From Brevundimonas huaxiensis (GTDB lineage Bacteria; Pseudomonadota; Alphaproteobacteria; Caulobacterales; Caulobacteraceae): DNA of 39,990 bases. Every line of letters starts with the position of its first letter. Position 1 is the first letter of the stretch. Location: NCBI RefSeq assembly GCF_014218725.1, contig NZ_JABBJE010000011.1, positions 1 through 39,990 on the forward strand. Direction: 5' to 3'. The position numbers were made by a program, and so were the translations under genes. A model generated the notes under the pieces. The model did not search any database. It was given only the letters and a program-made list of their open reading frames with translations, and had not been told where the DNA came from. Below are positions 7,939-16,343 of the stretch, piece after piece.

Positions 7939-8905
7939 CGCCCCTCCCGGAATCGCCGGCTGGCCGCCGCCCGTACTGGATCCGGCCGGGCCATTCGCCG
8001 GACCGATCCAGACCGTGGCCTGGGTTCTCTTCATCATGGCGGCGGTGGTCATGGTCGTGGTGGCCGTGGCGCTCGGCATCGCCCTGTTCGGTCCGCGCAA
8101 GTGGAAGCGGCGGGTCGGCGGCGAGCGCCTGATCTGGATTGCGGGACTGGTCTTCCCGGTGGTCGTTCTGACCGGACTGCTGGTCTATGGGCTGACCACG
8201 ACCGCGCGGGTGGCGGATGCGCCCAAGCCCGGCGAAATGCGGGTGCGCGTCACCGGCGAAATGTGGTGGTGGCGCGTCGCCTATCTGGATGGTCAGGGGC
8301 GAGAGATCGTGCAGGACGCCAATGAGGTCCATATCCCGGCCGGCCAGCCTGTCGTGTTCGAGCTGGAAAGCGCGGACGTGATCCACAGCTTCTGGGTGCC
8401 GCGCCTGGGCGGAAAGACCGACATGATCCCCGGCCGCCGCAACTTCATGCGCCTGCAAGCCGATGCCCCTGGAACCTACGGCGGCCAATGCGCCGAATAC
8501 TGCGGCGGTCCTCACGCCCTGATGGGGCTAGTGGTCGTGGCCCATGCGCCGGACGACTACGCCGCCTGGTTGGCGCGTCAGTCACGGCCGGCCGCCGTCG
8601 TGCCCTCGGCCCAAGGGCCGCTCGCCTTGATCGACCAGGGGCGTAGCGTCTACGCCGCCTCGGGCTGCGCCGCCTGTCACACCATTCGCGGCACCGAGGC
8701 GAACGGTCTGGCGGGACCGGACCTGACCCACGTCGGCTCTCGCCAGACGCTGGGCGCCGGCATCCTGCCGAACAATCAGGGGACGATGGCCGGCTGGATT
8801 TCGGACAGCCAGAGCCTGAAGCCCGGAAATCGGATGCCGTCCTATGCGGTCCTGTCGGGCCAGGACGTGCGCGCCGTCGCCGCCTATCTGGAAAGCCTGA
8901 AATGA
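7928..8905 (+). CDS. coxB: Cytochrome c oxidase subunit II fused to cytochrome c
   Basis: 325 residues. Two membrane helices (about 27-53 and 68-90) anchor a periplasmic cupredoxin domain. The CuA ligands are visible: His153 in ADVIHSFWVP, and Cys188, Cys192, His196 and Met199 in GQCAEYCGGPHALM. A C-terminal cytochrome c domain follows with C247-A-A-C250-H and a distal NRMPSY Met ligand, so this is the caa3-type fusion. The start at 7928 is embedded in the end of the preceding cytochrome gene, and the stop overlaps the start of subunit I (ATGA at 8902), so three genes are translationally chained. It accepts electrons and passes them via CuA to heme a in subunit I. Confidence 0.93.
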   Translation: MKTDAPPGIAGWPPPVLDPAGPFAGPIQTVAWVLFIMAAVVMVVVAVALGIALFGPRKWKRRVGGERLIWIAGLVFPVVVLTGLLVYGLTTTARVADAPKPGEMRVRVTGEMWWWRVAYLDGQGREIVQDANEVHIPAGQPVVFELESADVIHSFWVPRLGGKTDMIPGRRNFMRLQADAPGTYGGQCAEYCGGPHALMGLVVVAHAPDDYAAWLARQSRPAAVVPSAQGPLALIDQGRSVYAASGCAACHTIRGTEANGLAGPDLTHVGSRQTLGAGILPNNQGTMAGWISDSQSLKPGNRMPSYAVLSGQDVRAVAAYLESLK

Positions 8906-11448
8906 GTTCGGAAACCGGGTTCGATCCCGAACTCTACAAACGCTTCCCCACCACCGAAGCCCGGCCCGAGGGCGAGCTGGAGCAGCTCGACGAGGTCTGG
9001 TGCGGCCCGCGGCGGCCGTGGGAGTGGATCACGGCGATCAACAACAACTACATCGGCGTCTATTACGTCGGCGCGGCCATGCTGTTCTTCGTGCTGGCGG
9101 GCGTGCTGGCGCTGTTGATGCGCACCCAGCTGGCCCTGCCGATGACGGGCTTCCTGGCGCAAGAAACCTACAATCAGATCTTCACCATGCACGGCACGGT
9201 GATGATGTTCCTGTTCGCGGTGCCCGCGGTCGAGGCGCTGGGCGTGCTGTTGCTGCCGCAGATGCTGGGGGCGCGCGACCTGCCGTTCCCGAGGCTGAGC
9301 GCCTACGCCTTCTGGGCCTATCTGGTCGGGGGGTTGTGCTTCTTCGCCTCGTTGTTCTTCGGCTTGGCGCCGAACGGCGGCTGGTTCATGTATCCGCCGT
9401 TGACGTCGATGACCTATTCGCCGGGGATCAACGCCGACTTCTGGCTCCTGGGCATCGGCTTCATCGAAATTTCGGCCATCGCCGGCGCCATCGAGATCAT
9501 CGTCGGGGTGCTGAAGACGCGCGCGCCGGGCATGACGCTGGACAAGCTGCCGATCTTCGCCTGGGCCATGCTGATCTTCGCCTGCATGATCATCATCGCC
9601 TTCCCGTCGATCATTCTATCGACCCTGCTGCTGGAGCTGGAACGTGCGCTGGGCTGGCCCTTCTTCGATGCGGCCAAGGGCGGCGACCCGATGTTGTGGC
9701 AGCACCTATTCTGGTTCTTCGGCCACCCCGAGGTCTACATCATCTTCCTGCCGGCGGCGGGGGCGATGTCGACCCTGATCCCGGCCGTCGCCCAAACCAA
9801 GCTGGTCGGTTATCGGCTGGTGGTCCTGGCCATGCTGGCGACCGGCTTCATCAGCTTCGGCGTCTGGGCGCACCACATGTTCACCACGGGCATGCCGCAG
9901 ATCTCGATCAACTATTTCAGCGCCGCCTCCATGGCCGTCAGCGTGCCGGCGGGGGTGCAGGTCTTCGCCTGGATCGCCACCCTGGCGGCGGGCAAGATGC
10001 GGTTCAACACGCCCGGCCTGTTCGCCGTCGGGGGGCTGGTGATCTTCGTCATGGGCGGGCTGACCGGGGTGATGGTGGCCATGGTGCCGTTCGACTGGCA
10101 GGCCCACGACAGCTATTTCATCGTCGCCCACCTGCATTACGTCCTGATCGGCGGGATGGTCTTCCCGCTGTTCGCCGCCATCTACTACTGGACGCCGATG
10201 TCCAGCAGCCGGCCGCTGAGCGAGCCGTGGGGCAAGTGGATCTTCTGGCTGATGTTCGTCGGTCACAACGTCACCTTCATGCCCATGCACCTGACCGGGC
10301 TGATGGGCATGCCGCGCCGGGTCTATACCTATCTGCCGGATCGGGGCTGGGACCTGCCCAATATGATCTCGACCGTCGGCTCCTTCATGTTCGGCCTGGC
10401 GGTGGTGTTGTGGATGATCGACATGATCCGCAACTTCCGGCCCTTCGGCGAGAAGGACGCGGGCAATGTCTTTGGCGGTCCGGGGCTGGAGTGGCTGCCC
10501 GCCGGCCGCTACTCGTTGCGGTCCGTCCCGGTGATTAAGAGCCTGTATCCGGTGTGGGATCAACCGAACCTGGCGCGCGACGTCGAGGCCGGCCGCTACT
10601 TCTTGCCCGGCGCGCCGCGTGGCGAGCGCGAGACCATGATCACCAGTCCGATCAACGCCGAGCCTCAATACCTCCAGCGGATGCCCCGGCCGTCCAGCTG
10701 GTATGTCTGGGGCGCGATCTTCACCGCCGGCTTCTTTTTGATCCTGACGATCCAGGCCTACGTCGCTTCCTTGGTCAGCGGCGTGCTGGCCATCTACTGC
10801 ATCCTCAAATGGTGCTGGGGACTGGATCGGCCCAGCGGTCCTGCGACGGTGGATGTCGGCGGCGGCGTGCGACTGCCGACCTATGTGTCCGGCCCCAGCA
10901 GTCACGGCTGGTGGGCGATGGTCATCACCCTGATCGTGTCGGGCATGGTCGCGATCATGGCCTGCTTCTCCTACGTCTTCCTGTGGAGCCGCCGACCGGA
11001 CCTGTGGCAGGCGCCGCCCGAGATCGGCTCGCTGCTCTTGACCCTGGGCCTGCTGGCGGCCGCGGGGATCGGCGCCTGGGCGTCTCAAGGCGCGCTGAAG
11101 CTGGACCGGCCGCGCAGCGCCGGCATCGCCGCCGTCCTGATGCTGGTCGCCACCCTGGCGGCGGGCGGCGCCTTTGCGGCCGAGGCCTCGGCCTGGTGGA
11201 ACTCGGGCCTTCGCCCTGACGCCTCAAGCCAAGGCGCGACCGTCTATGCGCTGTTGGCCTGGCAGGGGACATTCGTCGGCATTTCGTTGTTGATGGGGCC
11301 GTTCGTCCTGCTGCGCTGGCTCTGCGGCCTGGTGTCGCCGCGTTACCCGGCGACGTTTGAGGTGATCGCCCTGTTCGTGGCCTTCACGGCGGTTCAGGGC
11401 GCGGCGACGACCCTTCTGATCCGCCTGTTCCCGGGCGTCGGCGCATGA
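8902..11448 (+). CDS. ctaD: Fused cytochrome c oxidase subunits I and III
   Basis: 848 residues. The first about 560 are subunit I with the heme and CuB ligands: His97 (MHGTVMMF), H275-P-E-V-Y279, H324-H325, and His410/His412 (AHLHYVL). From about residue 590 comes a subunit III-like set of helices (SSWYVWGAIFTAGFF; HGWWAMVITLIVSG). Several proton-path residues differ from standard A-type oxidases. The K-channel lysine of the VPTGIKVFSW motif is Gln353 (VPAGVQVFAW) and its threonine is Ala350. In the D-channel Asp126 and Asn91 are kept, but Asn139 and Asn207 (Rhodobacter numbering) align with Ser133 and Glu198. Oxygen reduction looks possible; pumping may be unusual. No heme A or Cox11 genes are in the window. 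Confidence 0.92.
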   Translation: MSSETGFDPELYKRFPTTEARPEGELEQLDEVWCGPRRPWEWITAINNNYIGVYYVGAAMLFFVLAGVLALLMRTQLALPMTGFLAQETYNQIFTMHGTVMMFLFAVPAVEALGVLLLPQMLGARDLPFPRLSAYAFWAYLVGGLCFFASLFFGLAPNGGWFMYPPLTSMTYSPGINADFWLLGIGFIEISAIAGAIEIIVGVLKTRAPGMTLDKLPIFAWAMLIFACMIIIAFPSIILSTLLLELERALGWPFFDAAKGGDPMLWQHLFWFFGHPEVYIIFLPAAGAMSTLIPAVAQTKLVGYRLVVLAMLATGFISFGVWAHHMFTTGMPQISINYFSAASMAVSVPAGVQVFAWIATLAAGKMRFNTPGLFAVGGLVIFVMGGLTGVMVAMVPFDWQAHDSYFIVAHLHYVLIGGMVFPLFAAIYYWTPMSSSRPLSEPWGKWIFWLMFVGHNVTFMPMHLTGLMGMPRRVYTYLPDRGWDLPNMISTVGSFMFGLAVVLWMIDMIRNFRPFGEKDAGNVFGGPGLEWLPAGRYSLRSVPVIKSLYPVWDQPNLARDVEAGRYFLPGAPRGERETMITSPINAEPQYLQRMPRPSSWYVWGAIFTAGFFLILTIQAYVASLVSGVLAIYCILKWCWGLDRPSGPATVDVGGGVRLPTYVSGPSSHGWWAMVITLIVSGMVAIMACFSYVFLWSRRPDLWQAPPEIGSLLLTLGLLAAAGIGAWASQGALKLDRPRSAGIAAVLMLVATLAAGGAFAAEASAWWNSGLRPDASSQGATVYALLAWQGTFVGISLLMGPFVLLRWLCGLVSPRYPATFEVIALFVAFTAVQGAATTLLIRLFPGVGA

Positions 11449-11756
11449 GGTTCTGGCTGCTGATGCTGGGGGGCCTGCTGATCTGGGCCGCCCATTTCTT
11501 GGGCCTGTATCTGCTATCCAGCGCCGCCGACGTGGCGCGTGGCGACGCCGGTGCGTGGAACGCTTTCGGGCTGACTTTCAGCGCCCTCTGCCTGGCTAGC
11601 ATTGGGGCCCTATGTTGGAAATGCCTGATTGCCCTGCGTGCAAAGCCGGAAGCGACACAGTCCTTCGGCTTGCGCCTGGCGATCGCCGGCAGCTTGCTTG
11701 GCGCAATCGGCGTTGTGTTTCAAACTCTGGTGCTCGTCGTCGGTGGTAGAATGTGA
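11445..11756 (+). CDS. Small membrane protein, last gene of the oxidase operon
   Basis: 103 residues with three hydrophobic segments (MRFWLLMLGGLLIWAAHFL; LTFSALCLASIGALCW; LAIAGSLLGAIGVVFQTLVLVV). Its ATG overlaps the subunit I/III stop by four bases. I do not recognise a family. Position and size resemble the small fourth or accessory membrane proteins found at the end of some oxidase operons such as coxMNOP, so a structural or assembly role is likely but unproven. A hairpin follows the stop. Confidence 0.7.
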   Translation: MRFWLLMLGGLLIWAAHFLGLYLLSSAADVARGDAGAWNAFGLTFSALCLASIGALCWKCLIALRAKPEATQSFGLRLAIAGSLLGAIGVVFQTLVLVVGGRM

Positions 11757-11765
11757 AGCTGATTG

Positions 11766-11798
11766 TGCGGCCTGAACTCTACCGACAATCAGGCCGCA
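11766..11798. terminator. Hairpin between convergent oxidase and tyrosine-kinase genes
   Basis: A perfect 10-bp stem, TGCGGCCTGA at 11766-11775 and TCAGGCCGCA at 11789-11798, closes a 13-base loop and is followed on the plus strand by TAGTATTTTC. It lies 9 bases after the oxidase operon. The right arm contains the minus-strand stop codon and the last Ala codons of the autokinase gene, so the hairpin may stop transcripts from both sides. The T-tract is weak. Confidence 0.55.
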
Positions 11799-13981
11799 TA
11801 GTATTTTCTGTAGGCCCGGTAATCATAGTCGGCTTGGCCATAGCCTAGGCCAGCCTGCGCCCGGACATCGACCTGGCTCAGGGTGACACCGGAAAGGCGA
11901 ACACCGGATTGGCCCAGGATGCGGATTGCGGCGGAGACGGCGCGCGCGGGGGTCTTTCGCCAGCGTGCGAGCAGGACGACGGTGTCGGCCTTGGCCGCCA
12001 AGATACGGGCGTCGGCGAGGACCAGGACGGGCGCGGTGTCGATGACGATCAGGTCGAAGGCCTGACGCAGGTCGTCGAGCAGGGCGGTCATCGGCGGGGC
12101 GCCGAACAGGTCGTCGGCCGACAGGCCTGATCCCGACAGGGGCAGAACCTGTGCGCCGGAGTCCGGGTCCAGCACCAGGACGTTTCGCCAAGCCGCCGCG
12201 CCGTGCAGGACCTCGGCCAGGCCGTGATCTGGGTTCAGGCCCAGCATCCGTGTCACGCCGCGCCGACGTGGGTCGCCGTCGATCAAGAGAACGCGTCCGC
12301 CGGAGCGCGCGGCGACGCGGGCCAGACAGACGGCTGTGGTGGTCTTGCCTTCGCCGGGCAGGGCGGAGGTGACGGCGACGATGCGCGCGGACGGTTCACC
12401 CACGACGCTGACGATGGGAGTGATCGACGTGCGTAGCGCCCGGAAGGCCTCGGCGAAGACCGATAGCGGGCGTTGGACGACGAGATCGATCGGGTGCAGC
12501 GTCTGATCCTCCGCCGTCGCCACCGAAGAGGCCAGCGGAACGCCGCCGACAGCCCCGACGCCCAGCCTGCGCTCGATGTCATCGGGGCCGCTGAGGCCTG
12601 TCTGCATGGCGTTGGCGATGACGACGGCCCCGGTTCCCGCCGCCGCGCCGAGCACCAGGCCCAGCGCGAGGGTGATCATCAGGTTCGGTGCGCTTTGCGC
12701 GGTCGGAGGCGTGGCGCGCGAGACGATGCGGGTGTCCGCCTGTTCGACCCCGGTTTGGGCGCTGGTCTCGCGATAACGATCCAGGAAGGCGCGGTAGACG
12801 GCGCGGGCGGCTTCGGCCTCGCCTTCCAGTTCGCGCAGGCGCACCGAGGCGGCATTGTTGTCGGCCAGGGCGCCGCGCGCGGCGTCCAGGCTGGACTGCA
12901 CCGAGGCGGCGCGTTGGCGGGCGACCTGGGCCTGGGCGTCCAGGTTGGAGACGACACGGCGGATCTCGGCCTGGATCTGGGCGTCGATGTCGGCCAACTC
13001 CTGACGGGCGCGGATCATGTCGGGGTGTAGCGGGCCATAACGGACGGAGAGGTCCGCAACGCGGGTGCTGATCGCCGCGCGCTGGGCGCGCAGGTTCTGA
13101 ACCACGGGCGAGGACAGGGCCTCGCCCACATCGTCGCCGTTGGAGCCGGCCGCCATCTGGGCGCGGGCGGTGCGCAGGCGGGCGTCCTGCTCGGCCTGCT
13201 GTGCGCGGGCCAAGGCGAGTTGCTGGTTGTAGGCCGAGATCTCCTGCTCGGTCAGGGTGGCGCCCTGGGCGCTGAGCAGGCCGTTTTCTATCCGGTAGGC
13301 TGAGACGGCCGCGTCGGCGGCCTCGACTTGGCTGCGCAGATCTTCCAGCCGGGCGCCCAGGAAGGTGTTGGCCTGGGCGTTAGCGTCGAATTTGGCGGTG
13401 AGTTGAGACTGGAGATAGGCGTCAGCGAAGGCGTTGGCGATGCGGGCCGCCTTGATCGGACTTTCGGAGGTGAAGCTGACCGCCATCGAATAGGTCAGGC
13501 CGACGCGGCGCACGGTCAGGCGTCGCCGGACGGCGTCGATAACCTGCTGAAGCTCGATCTGAGGGTCGGCAGCTGCAGGCGTGGCGCGTGACAGGCGCCG
13601 GGTAAGGGGCGAGGATCGCAGGCGAGCGTTGAACTCGGGATCGCGGATCAGGCCCAGCGTCTGCACGACTTGGGCGGCAAGCTGGGGTGACTTCAGAACT
13701 TCGACCTCGGTGTCGACGATGGCCGCCTCGGCGTCGAGCGCCGACAGCACGGCCTGTCCCGCGACGACCTGTTCCTTGCGGGTGTTGATCTGGAGGCTGG
13801 CGGTCGCGGTGTAGACCGGCGGCTGGCCCAGCATCAGCGCCAGCACGATCAGGCAGACGACGGCTGCGACAGCGGTGAACAGACCGAGACGACGCCGGAA
13901 GGCGGCGATCAGGGCGTGGAGGTCGATGGCGTCGTCCGCCGGCTGGCCGGGACCGCCCATCGCGGTGTCGTGGTAGGTCAT
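11789..13981 (-). CDS. Wzc/ExoP-type polysaccharide co-polymerase and tyrosine autokinase
   Basis: 730 residues. The N-terminal half is a Wzz chain-length domain: a first membrane helix near residues 36-55, a long periplasmic coiled coil (about 200-420), and a second helix near 440-465 (ITLALGLVLGAAAG). The C-terminal half is a BY-kinase with Walker A ALPGEGKTTT (Lys546), Walker A' VLLIDGDPRRRG and Walker B LIVIDTAP. It ends in the Tyr-rich cluster GYGQADYDYRAYRKYY, the autophosphorylation tail. Such proteins control chain length and export of capsule or exopolysaccharide (in Caulobacter, the HfsA-type holdfast protein). It is the last of four minus-strand polysaccharide genes. No strong ribosome-binding site is visible; an ATG at 13960 is an alternative start. 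Confidence 0.9.
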   Translation of the reverse strand: MTYHDTAMGGPGQPADDAIDLHALIAAFRRRLGLFTAVAAVVCLIVLALMLGQPPVYTATASLQINTRKEQVVAGQAVLSALDAEAAIVDTEVEVLKSPQLAAQVVQTLGLIRDPEFNARLRSSPLTRRLSRATPAAADPQIELQQVIDAVRRRLTVRRVGLTYSMAVSFTSESPIKAARIANAFADAYLQSQLTAKFDANAQANTFLGARLEDLRSQVEAADAAVSAYRIENGLLSAQGATLTEQEISAYNQQLALARAQQAEQDARLRTARAQMAAGSNGDDVGEALSSPVVQNLRAQRAAISTRVADLSVRYGPLHPDMIRARQELADIDAQIQAEIRRVVSNLDAQAQVARQRAASVQSSLDAARGALADNNAASVRLRELEGEAEAARAVYRAFLDRYRETSAQTGVEQADTRIVSRATPPTAQSAPNLMITLALGLVLGAAAGTGAVVIANAMQTGLSGPDDIERRLGVGAVGGVPLASSVATAEDQTLHPIDLVVQRPLSVFAEAFRALRTSITPIVSVVGEPSARIVAVTSALPGEGKTTTAVCLARVAARSGGRVLLIDGDPRRRGVTRMLGLNPDHGLAEVLHGAAAWRNVLVLDPDSGAQVLPLSGSGLSADDLFGAPPMTALLDDLRQAFDLIVIDTAPVLVLADARILAAKADTVVLLARWRKTPARAVSAAIRILGQSGVRLSGVTLSQVDVRAQAGLGYGQADYDYRAYRKYYAA

Positions 13982-14062
13982 CGCGCCATCGAACGGTGAT
14001 CGTCCCGTCCAGTCCTGCGATGACGCCTTCAGGTTGTCAATCTTCGCGCTTTGGCCGTGTGT

Positions 14063-15346
14063 TCAGAACTGCGAGACGACCGCGACGGACAGGCGCGTCG
14101 AGTGATAGCTCGGTCCTGCAACCGCGCCGGACGAGGATTGGTCGAGATAGGTCAGACCGGCGGTCAGGCCATAGCGACGGTTGAGGCGATAGACGGCGCT
14201 AAAACCAGCGGTAAAGCGGGTGTCGGAGCGGTCGAGGCCGTTATAGTCGTCTTCGCTCCACGCCGTTTCCGCCGTCAGGATCAGATTGCGCAGCAGTTCG
14301 TGGTCTGCGCCGATCGACACGTCGGTGCGCAGGGCGCCGGCTGAGCCGACCACGCCGGTGTCCGCGACGCTGCGCGCGGCGGTGGCGGTCAGAGTCGTCA
14401 GTTGCGTGGGAAACCACGACAGGCGCGCACGCCCGCCGAAGCCGTCGAGATCTCCATAGGCTGTGTTCCGAAACTCCTGACGGATGTATCCGGCGGCGAC
14501 CTCGCCCCGGACCAGGGCTCCGAGCTCGAAGTCCACGCCAGCCAGCACTTCGTGGCCGGAAGAGGATCGTTCCGGCGACCCTGCCACCTTGCGATAGTCG
14601 CGGTCATCGCGTGCGACCTGAAAGAAAAGGGCTGTCGCGGGGGAGAGGGCGTAGTCGGCGCGGCCGGTCAGGCGGGCGGCGGTGCGATCCCGAACGTCCT
14701 GTTCGATGACTGCGCCGGCGTCGTTAAGCCCATCGCGGTAGTCATAACGAAGAACCGCGGCGTCGGCCCGGAGGCGCAACCGACCCCTCGTACGCGTCGC
14801 CGCCAGCGAGGTGGACGCTAGATCAAAGGTGATCGGGCGGCGAGCGGCGGGGCCGGCCCCGGCGGCCATGCGGGCCTCGTGATCATGGGCGTAGTCCGCG
14901 GCCAGGGTGATGTCGACGCCTCGAACGATGTCGAGACGGCCGGCGCCGCCCAGGCTCCAGTCGGTCGTGTTCTCGCTGTCGAAATCGAGGTTGCGGTCCA
15001 TCTCGGCGCGGGCGTGGGTTTCAAGCGCATGGCGCGACCAGTTGGATCGGACGACGACTTCAGGCGTCAAGCGCAAGGTCGTTGCAGGCTGAGGGTCGTC
15101 TTCAGCCGCGAAGATATTGCCGTCATGGATGACGCTCGACTGAAGCCGGGGAAAGGCCGTGAAGCCGCCGGCCCGGATGCCGAGCGGGTCGTAGGCGGGT
15201 TGCGGTCGGTCGCGTACGGCGACCGCACGGTTGCGAACGAAGATGTCGATTTGCGCGTCCTGAGCCGAGCGCAAAGCCTGGGCGAAGGCGTCGGTTGCGC
15301 CGAACAGCATCAGGGCGGCGCCGGCCGGCAGGATTTCGCGTCGCAT
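14063..15346 (-). CDS. Outer-membrane beta-barrel protein (BBP2/EpsL-like) of the polysaccharide cluster
   Basis: 427 residues with a signal peptide (MRREILPAGAALMLFGATDAFAQ) and an all-beta pattern of alternating amphipathic strands to the end. The last strand, HSTRLSVAVVSQF, ends in the C-terminal Phe typical of BAM substrates. It resembles beta-barrel proteins of the BBP2_2 family that accompany exopolysaccharide export genes. GGGGGGG precedes the ATG. It sits between the nucleotide-sugar enzymes and the Wzc-like kinase, which suggests a role in secretion or surface retention of the polymer. The exact function is not known, and a classical Wza lipoprotein is not in this window. Confidence 0.75.
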   Translation of the reverse strand: MRREILPAGAALMLFGATDAFAQALRSAQDAQIDIFVRNRAVAVRDRPQPAYDPLGIRAGGFTAFPRLQSSVIHDGNIFAAEDDPQPATTLRLTPEVVVRSNWSRHALETHARAEMDRNLDFDSENTTDWSLGGAGRLDIVRGVDITLAADYAHDHEARMAAGAGPAARRPITFDLASTSLAATRTRGRLRLRADAAVLRYDYRDGLNDAGAVIEQDVRDRTAARLTGRADYALSPATALFFQVARDDRDYRKVAGSPERSSSGHEVLAGVDFELGALVRGEVAAGYIRQEFRNTAYGDLDGFGGRARLSWFPTQLTTLTATAARSVADTGVVGSAGALRTDVSIGADHELLRNLILTAETAWSEDDYNGLDRSDTRFTAGFSAVYRLNRRYGLTAGLTYLDQSSSGAVAGPSYHSTRLSVAVVSQF

Positions 15347-15368
15347 CGGCCCCCCCAGCCTTCTTGCG

Positions 15369-16343
15369 TCAACCGTTCTCGTATTGACGCCACCAGGCGA
15401 CGAACTTTTCCAGTCCGATCTTCAGCGGGGCCTTGGGCTGATAACCGCACAGGGCGTTCAGCTTGGAAATGTCCGCATAGGTGGCGGTGACGTCTCCGGG
15501 CTGCATGGGCCGCATGATTTTTTTTGCCTCGACGCCCAGCGCGGTTTCCAGCGTGGAGATCATCTCCATCAGGCCGACGGGCTGGCTGTCGCCGATGTTA
15601 TAGACCTCGTGAACGCCCCGCGCCGGGGGGCGGTCCAGCACGGCGATCACGCCGTCGACGATGTCGTCGATATAGGTGAAGTCGCGCGCCATCTTGCCTT
15701 CGCCATAGACCTCGATCGGCTCGCCGCGCACGATCTTCTGGGTGAAGCTGAAATAGGCCATGTCGGGCCGGCCCCAGGGGCCATAGACAGTGAAGAACCG
15801 CAGGCCCGATTGCGGAAAGCCGTAGAGCTTGGCGTAGCTCTGGCTCATCAGTTCGCACGAGCGTTTGGTCGCGGCGTAGAGCGACACCGGGTGGACGGTC
15901 GGATCGTCCTCTCGGAAGCCCGAACCCTCCAGCGGCCGGTCGCCATAGACGGAACTCGACGAGGCATAGACCAGGTGGGTCACGTCACTGTGCCGCGCGG
16001 CCTCCAGCATCGACAGATGGCCGGCCAGGTTGGACCGCTCGTAGGCGAAGGGGTTCTCGAGGGAGTAGCGGACCCCGGCCTGGGCCGCGAGGTGGACAAT
16101 CCGCTTGACCCCGGCATCCGCGACCAGCGCACGCATCTGCGCGTGGTCGGCGATGTCGGCGCGGACCATCTTGAAGCCGTCTTGCCCTTCCAGCCGGGCG
16201 GCGCGGGCGGCCTTCAGGCGCGGATCATAGTAGTCGTTTAAGACATCGACGCCGATCACCTGCTCGCCCCGGTCCAGCAGACGCTCGGCGACGTGCATGC
16301 CGATGAAGCCGGCCGCGCCTGTGACGAGGATCGGCGCGCCCAT
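15369..16343 (-). CDS. NAD-dependent epimerase, probable UDP-glucuronate 4-epimerase
   Basis: 324 residues, an extended SDR. The N-terminal Rossmann motif is VTGAAGFIGMHVAERLL, the catalytic pair is in SSSSVYG and YAATK, and DVLNDYYDPRLK is characteristic of UDP-glucuronate 4-epimerases (LpsL/CapI type). These interconvert UDP-glucuronate and UDP-galacturonate. Its ATG overlaps the stop of the UDP-glucose dehydrogenase gene (TGATG), so the two steps from UDP-glucose through UDP-glucuronate to UDP-galacturonate are encoded together. The product would be a uronic-acid donor for the exported polymer. Confidence 0.87.
   Translation of the reverse strand: MGAPILVTGAAGFIGMHVAERLLDRGEQVIGVDVLNDYYDPRLKAARAARLEGQDGFKMVRADIADHAQMRALVADAGVKRIVHLAAQAGVRYSLENPFAYERSNLAGHLSMLEAARHSDVTHLVYASSSSVYGDRPLEGSGFREDDPTVHPVSLYAATKRSCELMSQSYAKLYGFPQSGLRFFTVYGPWGRPDMAYFSFTQKIVRGEPIEVYGEGKMARDFTYIDDIVDGVIAVLDRPPARGVHEVYNIGDSQPVGLMEMISTLETALGVEAKKIMRPMQPGDVTATYADISKLNALCGYQPKAPLKIGLEKFVAWWRQYENG

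Noticed and set aside
8921..8945. GGTTCGATCCCGAACTC as a tRNA T-arm
   Set aside because: It lies in frame at the start of subunit I and has no cloverleaf around it.
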